Origin: Candidatus Nitrotoga sp. SPKER
GTDB lineage: Bacteria > Pseudomonadota > Gammaproteobacteria > Burkholderiales > Gallionellaceae
Length of the DNA stretch: 64,000 bases
NCBI GenBank assembly: GCA_003402285.1
Contig: QFXG01000006.1
Location: 34,282 to 98,281, forward strand
Direction of reading: 5' to 3'
Positions 8,494-20,410 of the stretch are shown in pieces. The notes beneath the pieces were generated by a model. It was given only the letters and a program-made list of their open reading frames with translations, was not told where the DNA came from and searched no databases. Positions within the stretch are counted from its first letter, which is position 1; each line of letters opens with the position of its first letter. A program made the position numbers and the translations under genes.

Positions 8494-9662
8494 CCGTACT
8501 GATCCGCCAAGCCTTACTGCTGTGTATTTGCTTGGTGACAGGCATAAATAGTGCTCCTGCCTTACAACAGGAAGAGCTGGATAACCTGCGCAAGCAAATC
8601 TCTGTGCTGCAGAAAGAATTAGAAAAAACCACTGAATCTCAATCCGAAGCAACAGACGAACTCCGTGAATCAGAACGCGCTATTAGCAATAGCAAGCGCA
8701 AGCTGGCTGAGCTGTCATTGCAACACCGTGCTGCAAACCATACTTTAGAGAAACTGCGACAACAAACGCAGCAACTGGAAAGAGAGATGCAGACCCAGCA
8801 AACCATGCTAAGCAAACTGCTCTACCAGCAATATTTGGGCGGTAAACAAGAATATTTCAAGCTGTTACTCAACAATCATGACCCCGATCAAACCGCACGT
8901 GAAATGCGCTATTACGAATATATCGCACGCAGCCGTTCAACTTGGCTGGATATGTTACGCGTAAATCTTGCACAGCTAAACGAAGTTGCCCAACTCACGC
9001 AGCAAAAAAGCGGGGAAATTGCGGCACTGCAAGCAGAAGAGAATGCACAGCAGAAAATTTTGGAAAAAGACAAGCTTGCACGTCAACAAGTAATCAATCA
9101 GTTCGCCCAGCAACTCAAACAACAACGCCACGAAATTGGTCGCCTGCAGCGCGACGAAAACCGCTTGTCACAACTAGTGGCCAAGCTCTCCAAAATGTTG
9201 GCCCAGAAAAAAGGTAAAGGGGTATTCAACAATGATAAATTGCCTGATAATCGCTTCGACGGCAAGCCGTTCGAGCAACTTAAAGGCAAGCTGACGCTGC
9301 CGGTCATGGGTCAGGTAGTCAATAAATTCGGCAGCGCGCGTCCAGACAGTACAGTACTTTGGAGAGGCTTGCTATTACGAGCAGCAAACGGACAGCCAGT
9401 GAAATCGGTAGCGGCTGGACGTGTCGTATTTGCCGACTGGTTGCGCGGCTTCGGGAACTTATTGATCATTGATCATGGCAAAGGCTATATGAGCCTGTAT
9501 GGCAATAATGAAACACTATACAAGCAAGTTGGTGACATCTTGCGTGGAGGCGACACCGTAGCGGCCGTTGGCAACAGCGGCGGAAATGAAGATTCCGGTG
9601 TATACTTTGAGTTACGTTACAGGGGTGAGCCTCTAGACCCTATTAAGTGGATAGCCCGATAA
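8490..9662 (+). CDS. envC: EnvC-type murein hydrolase activator (degenerate M23 domain)
   Basis: A 390-residue protein with a GTG start overlapping the gpmI stop by four bases. It has an N-terminal signal sequence (to about residue 24), a long Gln/Glu/Lys-rich coiled coil (about 25-250) and a C-terminal LytM/M23 domain (about 275-388). The domain lacks the zinc ligands of active peptidases: RGLLLRAA stands where H-x-G-x-D would be, GYMSLYGN where Y-x-H would be, and VYFELRY where H-x-H-F-E would be. This matches EnvC, which activates amidases AmiA/AmiB at the divisome rather than cutting peptidoglycan itself. The ctpA protease gene follows after 50 bases. Confidence 0.93.
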   Translation: MTVLIRQALLLCICLVTGINSAPALQQEELDNLRKQISVLQKELEKTTESQSEATDELRESERAISNSKRKLAELSLQHRAANHTLEKLRQQTQQLEREMQTQQTMLSKLLYQQYLGGKQEYFKLLLNNHDPDQTAREMRYYEYIARSRSTWLDMLRVNLAQLNEVAQLTQQKSGEIAALQAEENAQQKILEKDKLARQQVINQFAQQLKQQRHEIGRLQRDENRLSQLVAKLSKMLAQKKGKGVFNNDKLPDNRFDGKPFEQLKGKLTLPVMGQVVNKFGSARPDSTVLWRGLLLRAANGQPVKSVAAGRVVFADWLRGFGNLLIIDHGKGYMSLYGNNETLYKQVGDILRGGDTVAAVGNSGGNEDSGVYFELRYRGEPLDPIKWIAR

Positions 9663-9712
9663 ATTTACCCATGAAGCATCATGTTGCAACAAAACAACTT
9701 TAGAGGTCATAC

Positions 9713-11122
9713 ATGCGTAGTCGTATTGAAAAAACTGGATTAATCGGACTAGGGCTTATCGCAGGTGTGTTGATCAGCCTGCAACTCTCTGCCATTGCAG
9801 ATAAGGATAGCGCAGAGCCGCTGCCGATTGAAGAACTGCGTGCCTTCTCAGAGGTATTTGGCCGCATCAAGAGTGACTATGTAGAACCGGTCACCGACAA
9901 AAAACTGATTACCGAAGCCATCACAGGCATGCTGACCGGCCTGGATCCGCACTCCGCTTATCTGGATGCCGATGCATTCAAGGAACTACAAATCGGCACG
10001 CAAGGCGAATTCGGCGGTTTGGGTATTGAGGTAGGGATGGAAGATGGACTGGTGAAAGTAATTTCGCCAATTGAAGACTCCCCTGCCTATCATGCAGGCA
10101 TGAAGAGTGGCGATCTGATCATCAAACTCGACGACGTAATGGTGAAGAGCCTGACGCTCGGTGATGCGGTTAAGCGCATGCGCGGTAAGCCAGGCAGCAA
10201 AATTATCTTGACCGTGATTCGCAAGGACGCGCCCAAGCCGCTGACCTTTACTCTAACTCGCGCCATTATTAAAGTACAAAGTGTAAAGTCCAAGTTGATC
10301 GAGCCTGGCTACGCTTTTATTCGCATTACTCAATTTCAGGAGCACACCGGTGAGAACCTCGCTACTGCACTGAACAACCTGTTCAAACAGAACCAAGGTA
10401 GCATGAAAGGCTTGGTATTGGATCTACGTAACGACCCAGGTGGCCTGCTCAATAGTTCGGTAGCAGCATCTGCCGCCTTCCTGCCCAAGGACACTCTGGT
10501 GGTATACACCGAAGGGCGTAACTCAGATGCAAAAATGCGCCTGACCGCCGTTCCTAATGACTACCTACGCAACAACGAAAAAGATTACCTGAAAAATCTT
10601 CCTGCGGCAGTCAAGACCGTACCAATGATCGTACTGGTGAATGGCGGCTCTGCCTCCGCTTCAGAAATCGTCGCAGGTGCGTTGCAAGATCATAAACGCG
10701 CTATCATCATGGGTACCCAAACCTTCGGCAAAGGCTCAGTACAGTCCGTTCTACCACTAGGCAACAATACCGCCATCAAGCTCACCACGGCGCGTTATTT
10801 CACCCCTGGGGGTCGCTCTATTCAAGCCAAGGGTATCGTCCCTGACATCGTAGTGGAAGATCCAACGACAGTCGAAGATCAAGCTTTCCGCATGCGTGAA
10901 GCCGATTTGGAACGTCACTTGAGCAATAGTCAAGAAACTGATGTAAAGGCAGGCGCAACCGTAAAACCGACAGCTCCGGCTACACCCGTTAAGTCACCGA
11001 CCAAACGCGAGGAAGGCGATACAACAAAACCAAAAATGCTCGAATTTGGATCAAAAGAAGATTACCAGTTACATCAAGCTTTAAACTTGTTGAAGGGTAT
11101 GAATATATTGCAAGGGAAGTAG
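9713..11122 (+). CDS. ctpA: C-terminal processing peptidase, S41 family
   Basis: A 469-residue periplasmic serine protease. The order is an N-terminal membrane or signal segment (8-27), a cap region, a PDZ domain (about 100-172) and the S41 core. Catalytic residues are visible: Ser315 in GGSASASEIVAGAL and Lys340 in FGKGSVQS. LRNDPGG at 239-245 is also typical. A Thr/Pro/Lys-rich low-complexity linker occupies about 410-445. CtpA-type proteases trim periplasmic and cell-envelope proteins such as murein hydrolases. Its position after envC is conserved and suggests shared regulation of cell-wall turnover. Confidence 0.96.
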   Translation: MRSRIEKTGLIGLGLIAGVLISLQLSAIADKDSAEPLPIEELRAFSEVFGRIKSDYVEPVTDKKLITEAITGMLTGLDPHSAYLDADAFKELQIGTQGEFGGLGIEVGMEDGLVKVISPIEDSPAYHAGMKSGDLIIKLDDVMVKSLTLGDAVKRMRGKPGSKIILTVIRKDAPKPLTFTLTRAIIKVQSVKSKLIEPGYAFIRITQFQEHTGENLATALNNLFKQNQGSMKGLVLDLRNDPGGLLNSSVAASAAFLPKDTLVVYTEGRNSDAKMRLTAVPNDYLRNNEKDYLKNLPAAVKTVPMIVLVNGGSASASEIVAGALQDHKRAIIMGTQTFGKGSVQSVLPLGNNTAIKLTTARYFTPGGRSIQAKGIVPDIVVEDPTTVEDQAFRMREADLERHLSNSQETDVKAGATVKPTAPATPVKSPTKREEGDTTKPKMLEFGSKEDYQLHQALNLLKGMNILQGK

Positions 11123-11157
11123 GCGGATTAACCTAACTTTCTCCTCATCCCTATCAT

Positions 11158-11907
11158 ATGAATGACGAACAGTTACTGCGTTATAGCCGCCACATCCTGT
11201 TGCCCGACATTGGCATCGAAGGGCAACAAAAATTACGGGATGCGCACGCACTGATAATCGGTACTGGCGGACTCGGTTCTCCTGCTGCCATGTACCTCAC
11301 CTCCAGCGGTGTTGGCACGCTGACTTTGTGCGACGGTGACACGGTAGACCTGACCAATCTGCAACGCCAGATCGTACACCGCACCTCCAGCATCGGGGTG
11401 GCTAAAGTAGATTCCGCCCATACCCTGCTCGCTGAAATCAATCCCGATGTTCGTTTGATAGCCTTGAATGAACGTGCAGATCAAACGCGGTTATTTGAGC
11501 TCGTTAGCCAAGCCGATGTCATACTGGATTGCAGCGATAATTTTGCCACGCGCTATGCGCTTAACCAGGTTTGCGTGCAATTAAAAAAACCTTTTGTATC
11601 CGGCGCGGCTACACGCTTTGACGGCCAGGTAGCCGTATTTGACATGCGCCATCCTCACAGCCCTTGTTATCACTGTCTGTACCCAGAACAAACTGATGCT
11701 TTAGAAACACGTTGCGCGGTAATGGGGGTGTTTGCCCCGCTAGTCGGCATTATCGGGAGCATGCAAGCCGCCGAGGCACTTAAGTTATTAATGGGAATAG
11801 GCACTCTACTGTGTAGCAGATTGCTGGTAACAGATTTGCTGCATATGGAACTGCGCACCGTTAAATTGAAAAAAGATCCAGCTTGCTTAATCTGTGGTAC
11901 GCCATAA
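11158..11907 (+). CDS. moeB: Molybdopterin-synthase adenylyltransferase (MoeB/ThiF/HesA family)
   Basis: A 249-residue E1-like enzyme. It has the nucleotide-binding GTGGLGSPAAMYL at 35-47, DLTNLQRQ at 64-71, the paired zinc-binding cysteines C170-x-x-C173 and C243-x-x-C246, and Cys186 in CAVMGVFAPLVGIIGSMQA. It adenylates the C-terminal glycine of a small sulfur carrier (MoaD or ThiS) for cofactor synthesis. Family members are hard to separate by sequence alone, and ThiF is the alternative. It follows ctpA on the same strand after 35 bases, the arrangement commonly annotated moeB in betaproteobacteria. Confidence 0.9.
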   Translation: MNDEQLLRYSRHILLPDIGIEGQQKLRDAHALIIGTGGLGSPAAMYLTSSGVGTLTLCDGDTVDLTNLQRQIVHRTSSIGVAKVDSAHTLLAEINPDVRLIALNERADQTRLFELVSQADVILDCSDNFATRYALNQVCVQLKKPFVSGAATRFDGQVAVFDMRHPHSPCYHCLYPEQTDALETRCAVMGVFAPLVGIIGSMQAAEALKLLMGIGTLLCSRLLVTDLLHMELRTVKLKKDPACLICGTP

Positions 11908-11956
11908 CGTAAATTCCTGTAATTTTTGTACGAGCAAATTCCCTGCTTGCTAAAAC

Positions 11957-12067
11957 GAGACCCATGGAAATGGGCATCTCATTCTGCTTCAACTACTCAC
12001 CTGTGTAAGAGTACTCTAAATCGAGAAACTATCCGGACTGGCTAGAACAAATAACCATTCCGGATAG
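11957..12067. repeat. Three hairpin-forming palindromes in the moeB 3' intergenic region
   Basis: The 303-base gap between the convergent moeB and the small minus-strand gene contains no supported coding sequence. It holds three palindromes. The first is an imperfect hairpin at 11957-11980 (GAGA-CCCAT paired with ATGGG-ca-TCTC). The second is a perfect 10-base palindrome AGAGTACTCT at 12008-12017. The third is a perfect 9-base inverted repeat, CTATCCGGA at 12029-12037 with TCCGGATAG at 12059-12067. The first may terminate moeB, although no T-run follows. The last has a 21-base loop and could be an element end or a transcription-factor site. Confidence 0.45.
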
Positions 12068-12210
12068 ATAATTACATCAAATCTTATTGCATAACGCTCT
12101 AGAAGGGAAAGTGGTTTCGATAATCAAATGATTATTTTAAATATTAATCAGTCAGTTTTTGAAAATCTTATATTCGAATTACCAGCAATGCAGAAACCCA
12201 GCAATAACCG

Positions 12211-12525
12211 TTATGGCTTATTAAAAAGTTTGCCAATTTCTTGATGAGCAAGCTGTTCCATATTCTGTGGGAATGAACCACGAGCTGAAAGCGCTCTAAG
12301 AACCAAATGCGCCGGCAGTCTGGATAAGGTCATCGGTGGGCGTACAGGGTCTTGACCCCCAGTCGTACCTTCATCCTCTATTCCTGCGACGATACCAACA
12401 TTACTTACTACTTTTGTTACTGCGTGGTAATCTTTTTGGTCTTTTAATGCGTGAATAATTGCAACTTGAGTATTAACAATACCAATCAATAATTCGGTCA
12501 GATCTTTTTCAGTTATTGCAGCCAT
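12211..12525 (-). CDS. Hypothetical 104-residue protein
   Basis: I do not recognise this protein. It has a hydrophilic/hydrophobic mixed N-terminal helix region (about 5-45), a Gly/Asp/Thr-rich linker (about 49-62) and a C-terminal helical segment with RLPAHLVLRALSARG. There is no signal peptide, membrane segment, cysteine or nucleotide-binding motif. It is likely to be real: AAAGGA lies six bases upstream of the ATG, and the gene stands alone with its own flanking regions. It is monocistronic, transcribed toward moeB. Confidence 0.65.
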   Translation of the reverse strand: MAAITEKDLTELLIGIVNTQVAIIHALKDQKDYHAVTKVVSNVGIVAGIEDEGTTGGQDPVRPPMTLSRLPAHLVLRALSARGSFPQNMEQLAHQEIGKLFNKP

Positions 12526-12659
12526 AATGAATCCTTTAAAATTAAGTATTAAATAAAAGTGGTAAAGCAGGTTGGTGATTTATAAATCACAAAGCAACAG
12601 TAATATTTTACATATCAGATTACTTTAGCGCACTATTTCGTAGAAAAATAATCTAAGAA

Positions 12660-14513
12660 TCATAACCCCACATAGTTCAACGATTGAAGAAACTGTCCTG
12701 CATTCTGGTACCCTATCACACGACGAACATCCTGCTCATGCCCTTGTGCATCAAAAAACAGGATGGCGGGTGGCCCGAATAATTCAAAACGTTTTAGTAC
12801 TGATTTATCCTCATTATTATTGGCCGTAACGTCGACTTGTAGCAATACAATCTTTTTCAATTTAGCTTGAACCTGAGCATCGGTAAACGTGTAGCGCTCC
12901 ATCTCCTTGCACGATATGCACCAGTCCGCATAGAAATCCAGCATCACAGTCTTGCCTTTCGCCTGTGCAATTCGGGCATCCAGTTCAGCCACATTCTTTA
13001 CCCGCATAAATTGCAGAGTCGAGGCCGCTGCTGCCTGGCCATTACCAAGTGCTGCCAGCGGACGCAGGATGTCACGTGCGCCTGAGAGTGCGCCAATCAA
13101 ATATGCGCTGCCAAGCAAAAGGGCGAGAATACCGATGCCTTTCCATAGCTTCTGCCAACCTGAAGCATTGTTTGGCAGCGCATCCAGCGCGTGCATATAA
13201 ATGGCTGAAAGCACTAACAATGCCGCCCACAAAAGCATCTGTATGCTAAGTGGAATCAGCGGTGAGATGAGCCAGATCGCGAGCGCCAGCATTACCACAC
13301 CAAAGAAATGCTTGACTGCTTCCATCCAGACACCCGCCTTGGGCAATAGTGCGCCAGCTGAAGCGCCAATCAATAACAATGGCAAGCCCATTCCCATTGC
13401 GAGTGCGAACAACGCTGTTCCGCCCAACCAGGCGTCATGCGTCTGTCCGATATACAACAGAGCAGCCGCCATAGGTGCAGCGACACATGGACTGACGATA
13501 ACGGCAGATAGTGCGCCCATCACAAACACGCCGCTCAGATGGCCGCCATGCAGCTGATTACTGGTATTGGTCAATTTACTTTGCAGGGCCGCGGGAAGTT
13601 GTAGCTCATAAAAACCGAACATTGATAACGACAGTAGCACGAACACGGCGGCGAAGCTGCCCAGTGCCCAAGGCGTTTGCAACGCACTGGATAATAGCGT
13701 GCCAGAAAGACCAGCAGCCACCCCGATCGCTGCATAGGTTAATGCCATGCCAAGCACGTAGGCAAGCGACAAGAGGAAGCCGTGCATTTTGGTGGGATGT
13801 GAGCTGCGGCCCACGATGATACCGGAAAGAATGGGAATCATCGGCAGCACGCAGGGGGTAAACGCAAGTAACAACCCGGCACCAAAGAAAAATGACACGA
13901 TCAGCCAAAAGCTACCTTGCTTGAATAGTTTGGCGAGCTGCGTACTTTCAGAATCAGCAGGCATTGCGAGACCTTGCGCCGACTGCGGCGAGACTTGCAT
14001 CTGTGACGTAATGGTTGTTGCGAGACTTGCCTTTGGTAGCAGGATGTTGAACTGCTTATCAATCGGCGCGTAACAAAGATCGTTTTCTTTGCATCCCTGA
14101 TAACTGGCTGCCAGCGTAATTTCCTGAGCCGTATCAGTGTTACGATCCAGCGTAATCACCGCCTGGAAAGACTGATGAAATACTGTCATGTCACCAAAAT
14201 TGGGGTCAGACTTCATTTCCCCTTTTGGCATGGACACATTTGTAATTTTTACGCCCGCAGTTTTTGCGGAATCGCCCGATATAGTGAAAGTAACCTTGTC
14301 ACGATATAAATAGTAGCCGGGCGTGATCTTGAAATTGGTAAGCAGGGTGGATGCATCGCGCACGTTGACTTCCAGCCCAAATGCCTTATCTGGATGCAAG
14401 ATAACACTTTGCTTCGCGCCACCCAAAAGCGGCAAGCGGTCCAGAAAACTGTCCGCATGGGATAACGGAATCAAGCATAACAATATCAACAGTAAGAAAC
14501 GCATCGCTTTCAA
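12660..14513 (-). CDS. dsbD: Thiol:disulfide interchange protein DsbD
   Basis: A 617-residue three-part electron conduit. A signal peptide (1-20) precedes the periplasmic N-terminal domain with Cys141 and Cys147. An eight-helix membrane core (about 200-475) follows with Cys221 (FTPCVLPMIP) and Cys343 (SPCVAAP). Last is a C-terminal thioredoxin-like domain with C532-I-S-C535. All six redox cysteines are present. DsbD carries electrons from cytoplasmic thioredoxin to DsbC, CcmG and other periplasmic thiol proteins. The cutA gene lies 40 bases upstream on the same strand, as in many proteobacteria, where cutA and dsbD are often adjacent. Confidence 0.97.
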   Translation of the reverse strand: MKAMRFLLLILLCLIPLSHADSFLDRLPLLGGAKQSVILHPDKAFGLEVNVRDASTLLTNFKITPGYYLYRDKVTFTISGDSAKTAGVKITNVSMPKGEMKSDPNFGDMTVFHQSFQAVITLDRNTDTAQEITLAASYQGCKENDLCYAPIDKQFNILLPKASLATTITSQMQVSPQSAQGLAMPADSESTQLAKLFKQGSFWLIVSFFFGAGLLLAFTPCVLPMIPILSGIIVGRSSHPTKMHGFLLSLAYVLGMALTYAAIGVAAGLSGTLLSSALQTPWALGSFAAVFVLLSLSMFGFYELQLPAALQSKLTNTSNQLHGGHLSGVFVMGALSAVIVSPCVAAPMAAALLYIGQTHDAWLGGTALFALAMGMGLPLLLIGASAGALLPKAGVWMEAVKHFFGVVMLALAIWLISPLIPLSIQMLLWAALLVLSAIYMHALDALPNNASGWQKLWKGIGILALLLGSAYLIGALSGARDILRPLAALGNGQAAAASTLQFMRVKNVAELDARIAQAKGKTVMLDFYADWCISCKEMERYTFTDAQVQAKLKKIVLLQVDVTANNNEDKSVLKRFELFGPPAILFFDAQGHEQDVRRVIGYQNAGQFLQSLNYVGL

Positions 14514-14554
14514 AACCTTAGTGGGTGTTACCTATCAATCAGTAATTTGACGAA

Positions 14555-14890
14555 CTAAATTCCGCCAGTTGAAGGCGATGTTTCTTGCATGACCCACTGT
14601 AAATAGCCGGGCAACCCTGCGTTAATCGAGACAGCAATGATCTCGGGAAGTTCATAAGGATGATGTAAACGGATAACGGCCTCAAGTTGCGGGTAGGCGG
14701 CGCGGGTGGTCTTGATCAGCAGCGGCACCTCACTAGCCGTTTCTATTTTTCCCTGCCAGCGATAGACAGAGGTGCATTCCGCCAGCATGTTGATACATGC
14801 GGCGGCGCGACTTTCAATCAAAGCACTGGCCACGCGCTGGGCGCTCTCACGATTTGGCAAGTTGGTTAGGACTAAAAGAATTTCGTCCAT
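14555..14890 (-). CDS. cutA: Divalent-cation tolerance protein CutA
   Basis: A 111-residue protein of the CutA1 family. It opens with LLVLTNLPNRESAQRVASALIESRAAACINML, then has the YRWQGKIE strand and the HPYELPEIIAV segment near residue 84, all characteristic. It forms a cytoplasmic trimer with a PII-like fold and is linked to copper tolerance; its biochemical role is unsettled. It lies 5 bases after holA and 40 bases before dsbD, so it is part of the leuS-lptE-holA-cutA-dsbD run. Confidence 0.95.
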   Translation of the reverse strand: MDEILLVLTNLPNRESAQRVASALIESRAAACINMLAECTSVYRWQGKIETASEVPLLIKTTRAAYPQLEAVIRLHHPYELPEIIAVSINAGLPGYLQWVMQETSPSTGGI

Positions 14891-14895
14891 CGACT

Positions 14896-15909
14896 TTATA
14901 CTGCTTTCACATTAGCGCAACGAACCCCCAATTGCAGCAATTCATCCCACACGTTGCCACGGCGCAAACCCTTCACCACCTTGTCCACGTGCGCGGCCTG
15001 ACGCAGAGCGCGCTCGGCTATCGCTGGACTGAAACGCCGTACAGCGCGCTCCACGAACTTTTGGCGTGTGCCCCATACACGCGCATCGCGTAGTGCAGAA
15101 GACAAACTGCCACTATCTTGCATAGCGCGTAACACCTTGCTCAACGTACGGATGTCTTCCACCAGCGCCCATAGTATCAGCACGGCAGCCGTGCCTTCCG
15201 CACGCAGACCATCGAGGATGTGCGCATACCGTGCTACATCACCCGCCAGCATGGCCTCAGATAGCTTGAATACGTCATAACGTGCAACATTCATTACAGA
15301 ATCTTTCACCTGTACAAAAGATAATGGCCCGGCGGGAAATAACAGGGCAAGCTTCTGGATTTCCTGATATGCCGCCAACAGATTACCTTCTACCCGTTCC
15401 GCGAGAAATCTCAAAGTATCCGCATCAGCGGATTGATTCTGTCGTTTTAATCGGCCTGCAATCCATACCGGTAGTGCATTCAGTGCAATTTCCTCAGAGG
15501 CGATAATCACCCCCTGCGCTGACAGCGCGGTAAACCACTTGCTACTCAGGGCAGTTTTGTCCAATCTTGGCAGCGATACCAAGGTAACGGTATCGGTGTT
15601 CAATTTCTGGCAATAATCCTGCAAGGCCTGCGCACCTTCCACACCCGGCTTACCCGATGGAATACGGAGATCCACTAATTTTCGCGTAGAAAAAAGCGAC
15701 AAACTTTGCGCGCTGTTAAGCAACTCTGTCCACTTAAAGCCCGACTCAGCAATTAATACCTCACGTTCGCTATAACCCGCCGTGCGTGCAGCAACCCGGA
15801 TGGCATCAGCAGCCTCTATAGCCAGCAACAATGCCTCGCCATGTATGACGTACAGTGGCGCAAGCCCTTGGGCAAGATGATGCGATAAATCCTCCCCGGA
15901 AAGCTTCAT
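14896..15909 (-). CDS. holA: DNA polymerase III subunit delta
   Basis: A 337-residue clamp-loader subunit. Features include LAPLYVIHGEALLLAIEAADAIRVAA near the start, the FSTRKLVDLRIPSGKPG segment around residue 73, and a C-terminal helical region similar to HolA proteins. It opens the beta sliding clamp within the clamp-loader complex. Length matches the family (about 340). The gene is 16 bases downstream of lptE and 5 bases upstream of cutA, and the leuS-lptE-holA order is conserved in beta- and gammaproteobacteria. Confidence 0.95.
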   Translation of the reverse strand: MKLSGEDLSHHLAQGLAPLYVIHGEALLLAIEAADAIRVAARTAGYSEREVLIAESGFKWTELLNSAQSLSLFSTRKLVDLRIPSGKPGVEGAQALQDYCQKLNTDTVTLVSLPRLDKTALSSKWFTALSAQGVIIASEEIALNALPVWIAGRLKRQNQSADADTLRFLAERVEGNLLAAYQEIQKLALLFPAGPLSFVQVKDSVMNVARYDVFKLSEAMLAGDVARYAHILDGLRAEGTAAVLILWALVEDIRTLSKVLRAMQDSGSLSSALRDARVWGTRQKFVERAVRRFSPAIAERALRQAAHVDKVVKGLRRGNVWDELLQLGVRCANVKAV

Positions 15910-15925
15910 GGTAAGTACGCTAGCT

Positions 15926-16447
15926 TCATTGTGGTGATGGCGGTGCTTTGGCCAGACTCAAGCGACGTAATATCTGCTGAACTGCGTCATTACGCATGTC
16001 TTGATAAAGTAGCGTCTCCTCCATTTCCTTCGCAAGGACCTGTGTGTTGTCATAAGATAAATAACGTTGCAGCACAATTTCATCTGCGGGAACCCATTCA
16101 TCCAGCTTGATATCATAAGCACGCAACGAAACACGATAATTCAATTGATATTCGCGCACACGACCAGCATCACTCAAGGAAAGTATCTGCTTGTTCATAG
16201 TTTCGGAAACGATATGCAGCGTTAATTGTGCATTTGCGGACGAATCAGCAAGCTTTATGTTGTATAACTGCACAGTCCTTTTTAAATCAACAATAAAGGG
16301 TGTATTGGCATTAGGTGACAGTATGAATAATGTCTGAAACGGGAACGTAAATCCCCCCCCTTGTCCGCGCAAATGGAAGCCGCATGCAGCCAACAGTAAC
16401 GTGAGTATCAACAACGGTAATATCAGTAGATTTGTGCGCATTGGCAT
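15926..16447 (-). CDS. lptE: LPS-assembly lipoprotein LptE
   Basis: A 173-residue lipoprotein. The lipobox LLAAC places the acylated cysteine at residue 22, directly followed by GFHLRGQG, a signature of LptE (RlpB). It plugs the LptD barrel and helps deliver lipopolysaccharide to the outer leaflet. It is located 11 bases after leuS and 16 bases before holA, which is the canonical context. The middle of the protein has the beta-alpha pattern of the family, but sequence conservation outside the N-terminus is low, as usual. Confidence 0.95.
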   Translation of the reverse strand: MPMRTNLLILPLLILTLLLAACGFHLRGQGGGFTFPFQTLFILSPNANTPFIVDLKRTVQLYNIKLADSSANAQLTLHIVSETMNKQILSLSDAGRVREYQLNYRVSLRAYDIKLDEWVPADEIVLQRYLSYDNTQVLAKEMEETLLYQDMRNDAVQQILRRLSLAKAPPSPQ

Positions 16448-16458
16448 CTTCCCATAGC

Positions 16459-19337
<2,879 letters not shown>

Positions 19338-19450
19338 AAAGCACTCACAAATAAGACTGCCCATAATTAGTACGTTAAGATGCCTCGGGGTGCGAGGTTC
19401 TGCTAGAATGCCGCCGAAATAATTTTTTAATATTCTTGGAGAGTTTTACT

Positions 19451-20338
19451 ATGTCCCGCAAGCACCCCGTGATTGCTGTGACCGGTTCATCCGGCGCCGG
19501 CACTACTACCGCCAAGCGCGCTTTTGAAAATATTTTTCGCCGCGAACACATAAATGCCGCCGTAATTGAAGGTGACAGCCTGCACAGCCTGGATCGCATG
19601 GAATTTCGGGCTGCTGTGGCTGAAGCTGGCAAAACAGGCAATCATTCGTTCAGCCATTTTGGACCCGAAGCCAACCATTTCGACAAGATCGAAGAAACCT
19701 TCAAGTCGTATGGAGAAACCGGTTCTTGTAAGCGCCGCTATTACATTCATAGCGATGCTGAAGCAAAGGAGCTGAATGCGCGCTTGAACACCAGCTTAAA
19801 TCCTGGTCAATTTACACCGTGGGAAGATATTGCTGCCGGTTCCGACCTGCTGTTTTACGAAGGTTTGCACGGCATGGTGAAGACCGATACTGTGGATGCA
19901 GCCAAGCATGTTGATTTGAGCATCGGTGTGGTTCCCATCGTCAATCTGGAGTGGATACAGAAAATCCATCGTGATCAAGCTGAGCGTGGTTATTCCGCTG
20001 AAGCGACGGTAGATACCATCCTGCGCCGCATGCCGGACTATATTAACTTCATCACACCACAATTTTCACGTACTGATATTAACTTTCAGCGCGTGTCTAC
20101 TGTAGATACCTCCAATCCTTTTATCGCACGTGACATCCCTACACCGGACGAAAGTTTTGTAGTGATTCGTTTCCGCGACCCCAAGGGTGTCGATTTCCCA
20201 TACCTTACTGACATGATTCAACATTCGTTCATGTCACGCTCAAACACCATTGTGGTCCCCGGTGGAAAAATGAGCTTCGCGATGGAAGTGATACTGGCTC
20301 CAATCATGCATGAGATGCTGCAAAATAGAAATAAATAA
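19451..20338 (+). CDS. prkB: Phosphoribulokinase (Calvin cycle, proteobacterial class I)
   Basis: A 295-residue kinase that phosphorylates ribulose-5-phosphate to ribulose-1,5-bisphosphate, the substrate of RuBisCO. The P-loop GSSGAGTTT is at 12-20. The HSLDRMEFR segment, FSHFGPEANHFD, YEGLHGM, and RRMPDYINFITPQFSRTDINFQRVPT-like stretches match proteobacterial PRK. Length (about 290) is that of the octameric bacterial type. The ATG at 19451 is preferred over an upstream TTG because GGAG lies nine bases before it. A strong terminator follows, so the gene is probably a single transcription unit, not part of a cbb operon here. Confidence 0.97.
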   Translation: MSRKHPVIAVTGSSGAGTTTAKRAFENIFRREHINAAVIEGDSLHSLDRMEFRAAVAEAGKTGNHSFSHFGPEANHFDKIEETFKSYGETGSCKRRYYIHSDAEAKELNARLNTSLNPGQFTPWEDIAAGSDLLFYEGLHGMVKTDTVDAAKHVDLSIGVVPIVNLEWIQKIHRDQAERGYSAEATVDTILRRMPDYINFITPQFSRTDINFQRVSTVDTSNPFIARDIPTPDESFVVIRFRDPKGVDFPYLTDMIQHSFMSRSNTIVVPGGKMSFAMEVILAPIMHEMLQNRNK

Positions 20339-20359
20339 TTTTCTGTAATTTGATGTTGG

Positions 20360-20397
20360 CGGGGAATCAGGCATAGTTTCTGGTTCCCCGTTTTTTT
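20360..20397 (+). terminator. Rho-independent terminator of prkB
   Basis: CGGGGAATCAG at 20360-20370 pairs with CTGGTTCCCCG at 20380-20390 (one G-U pair), leaving a 9-base loop. Seven T residues follow at 20391-20397. It lies 21 bases after the prkB stop codon and before uvrD. Confidence 0.93.
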
Positions 20398-20410
20398 ACG
20401 GATATTCCGA

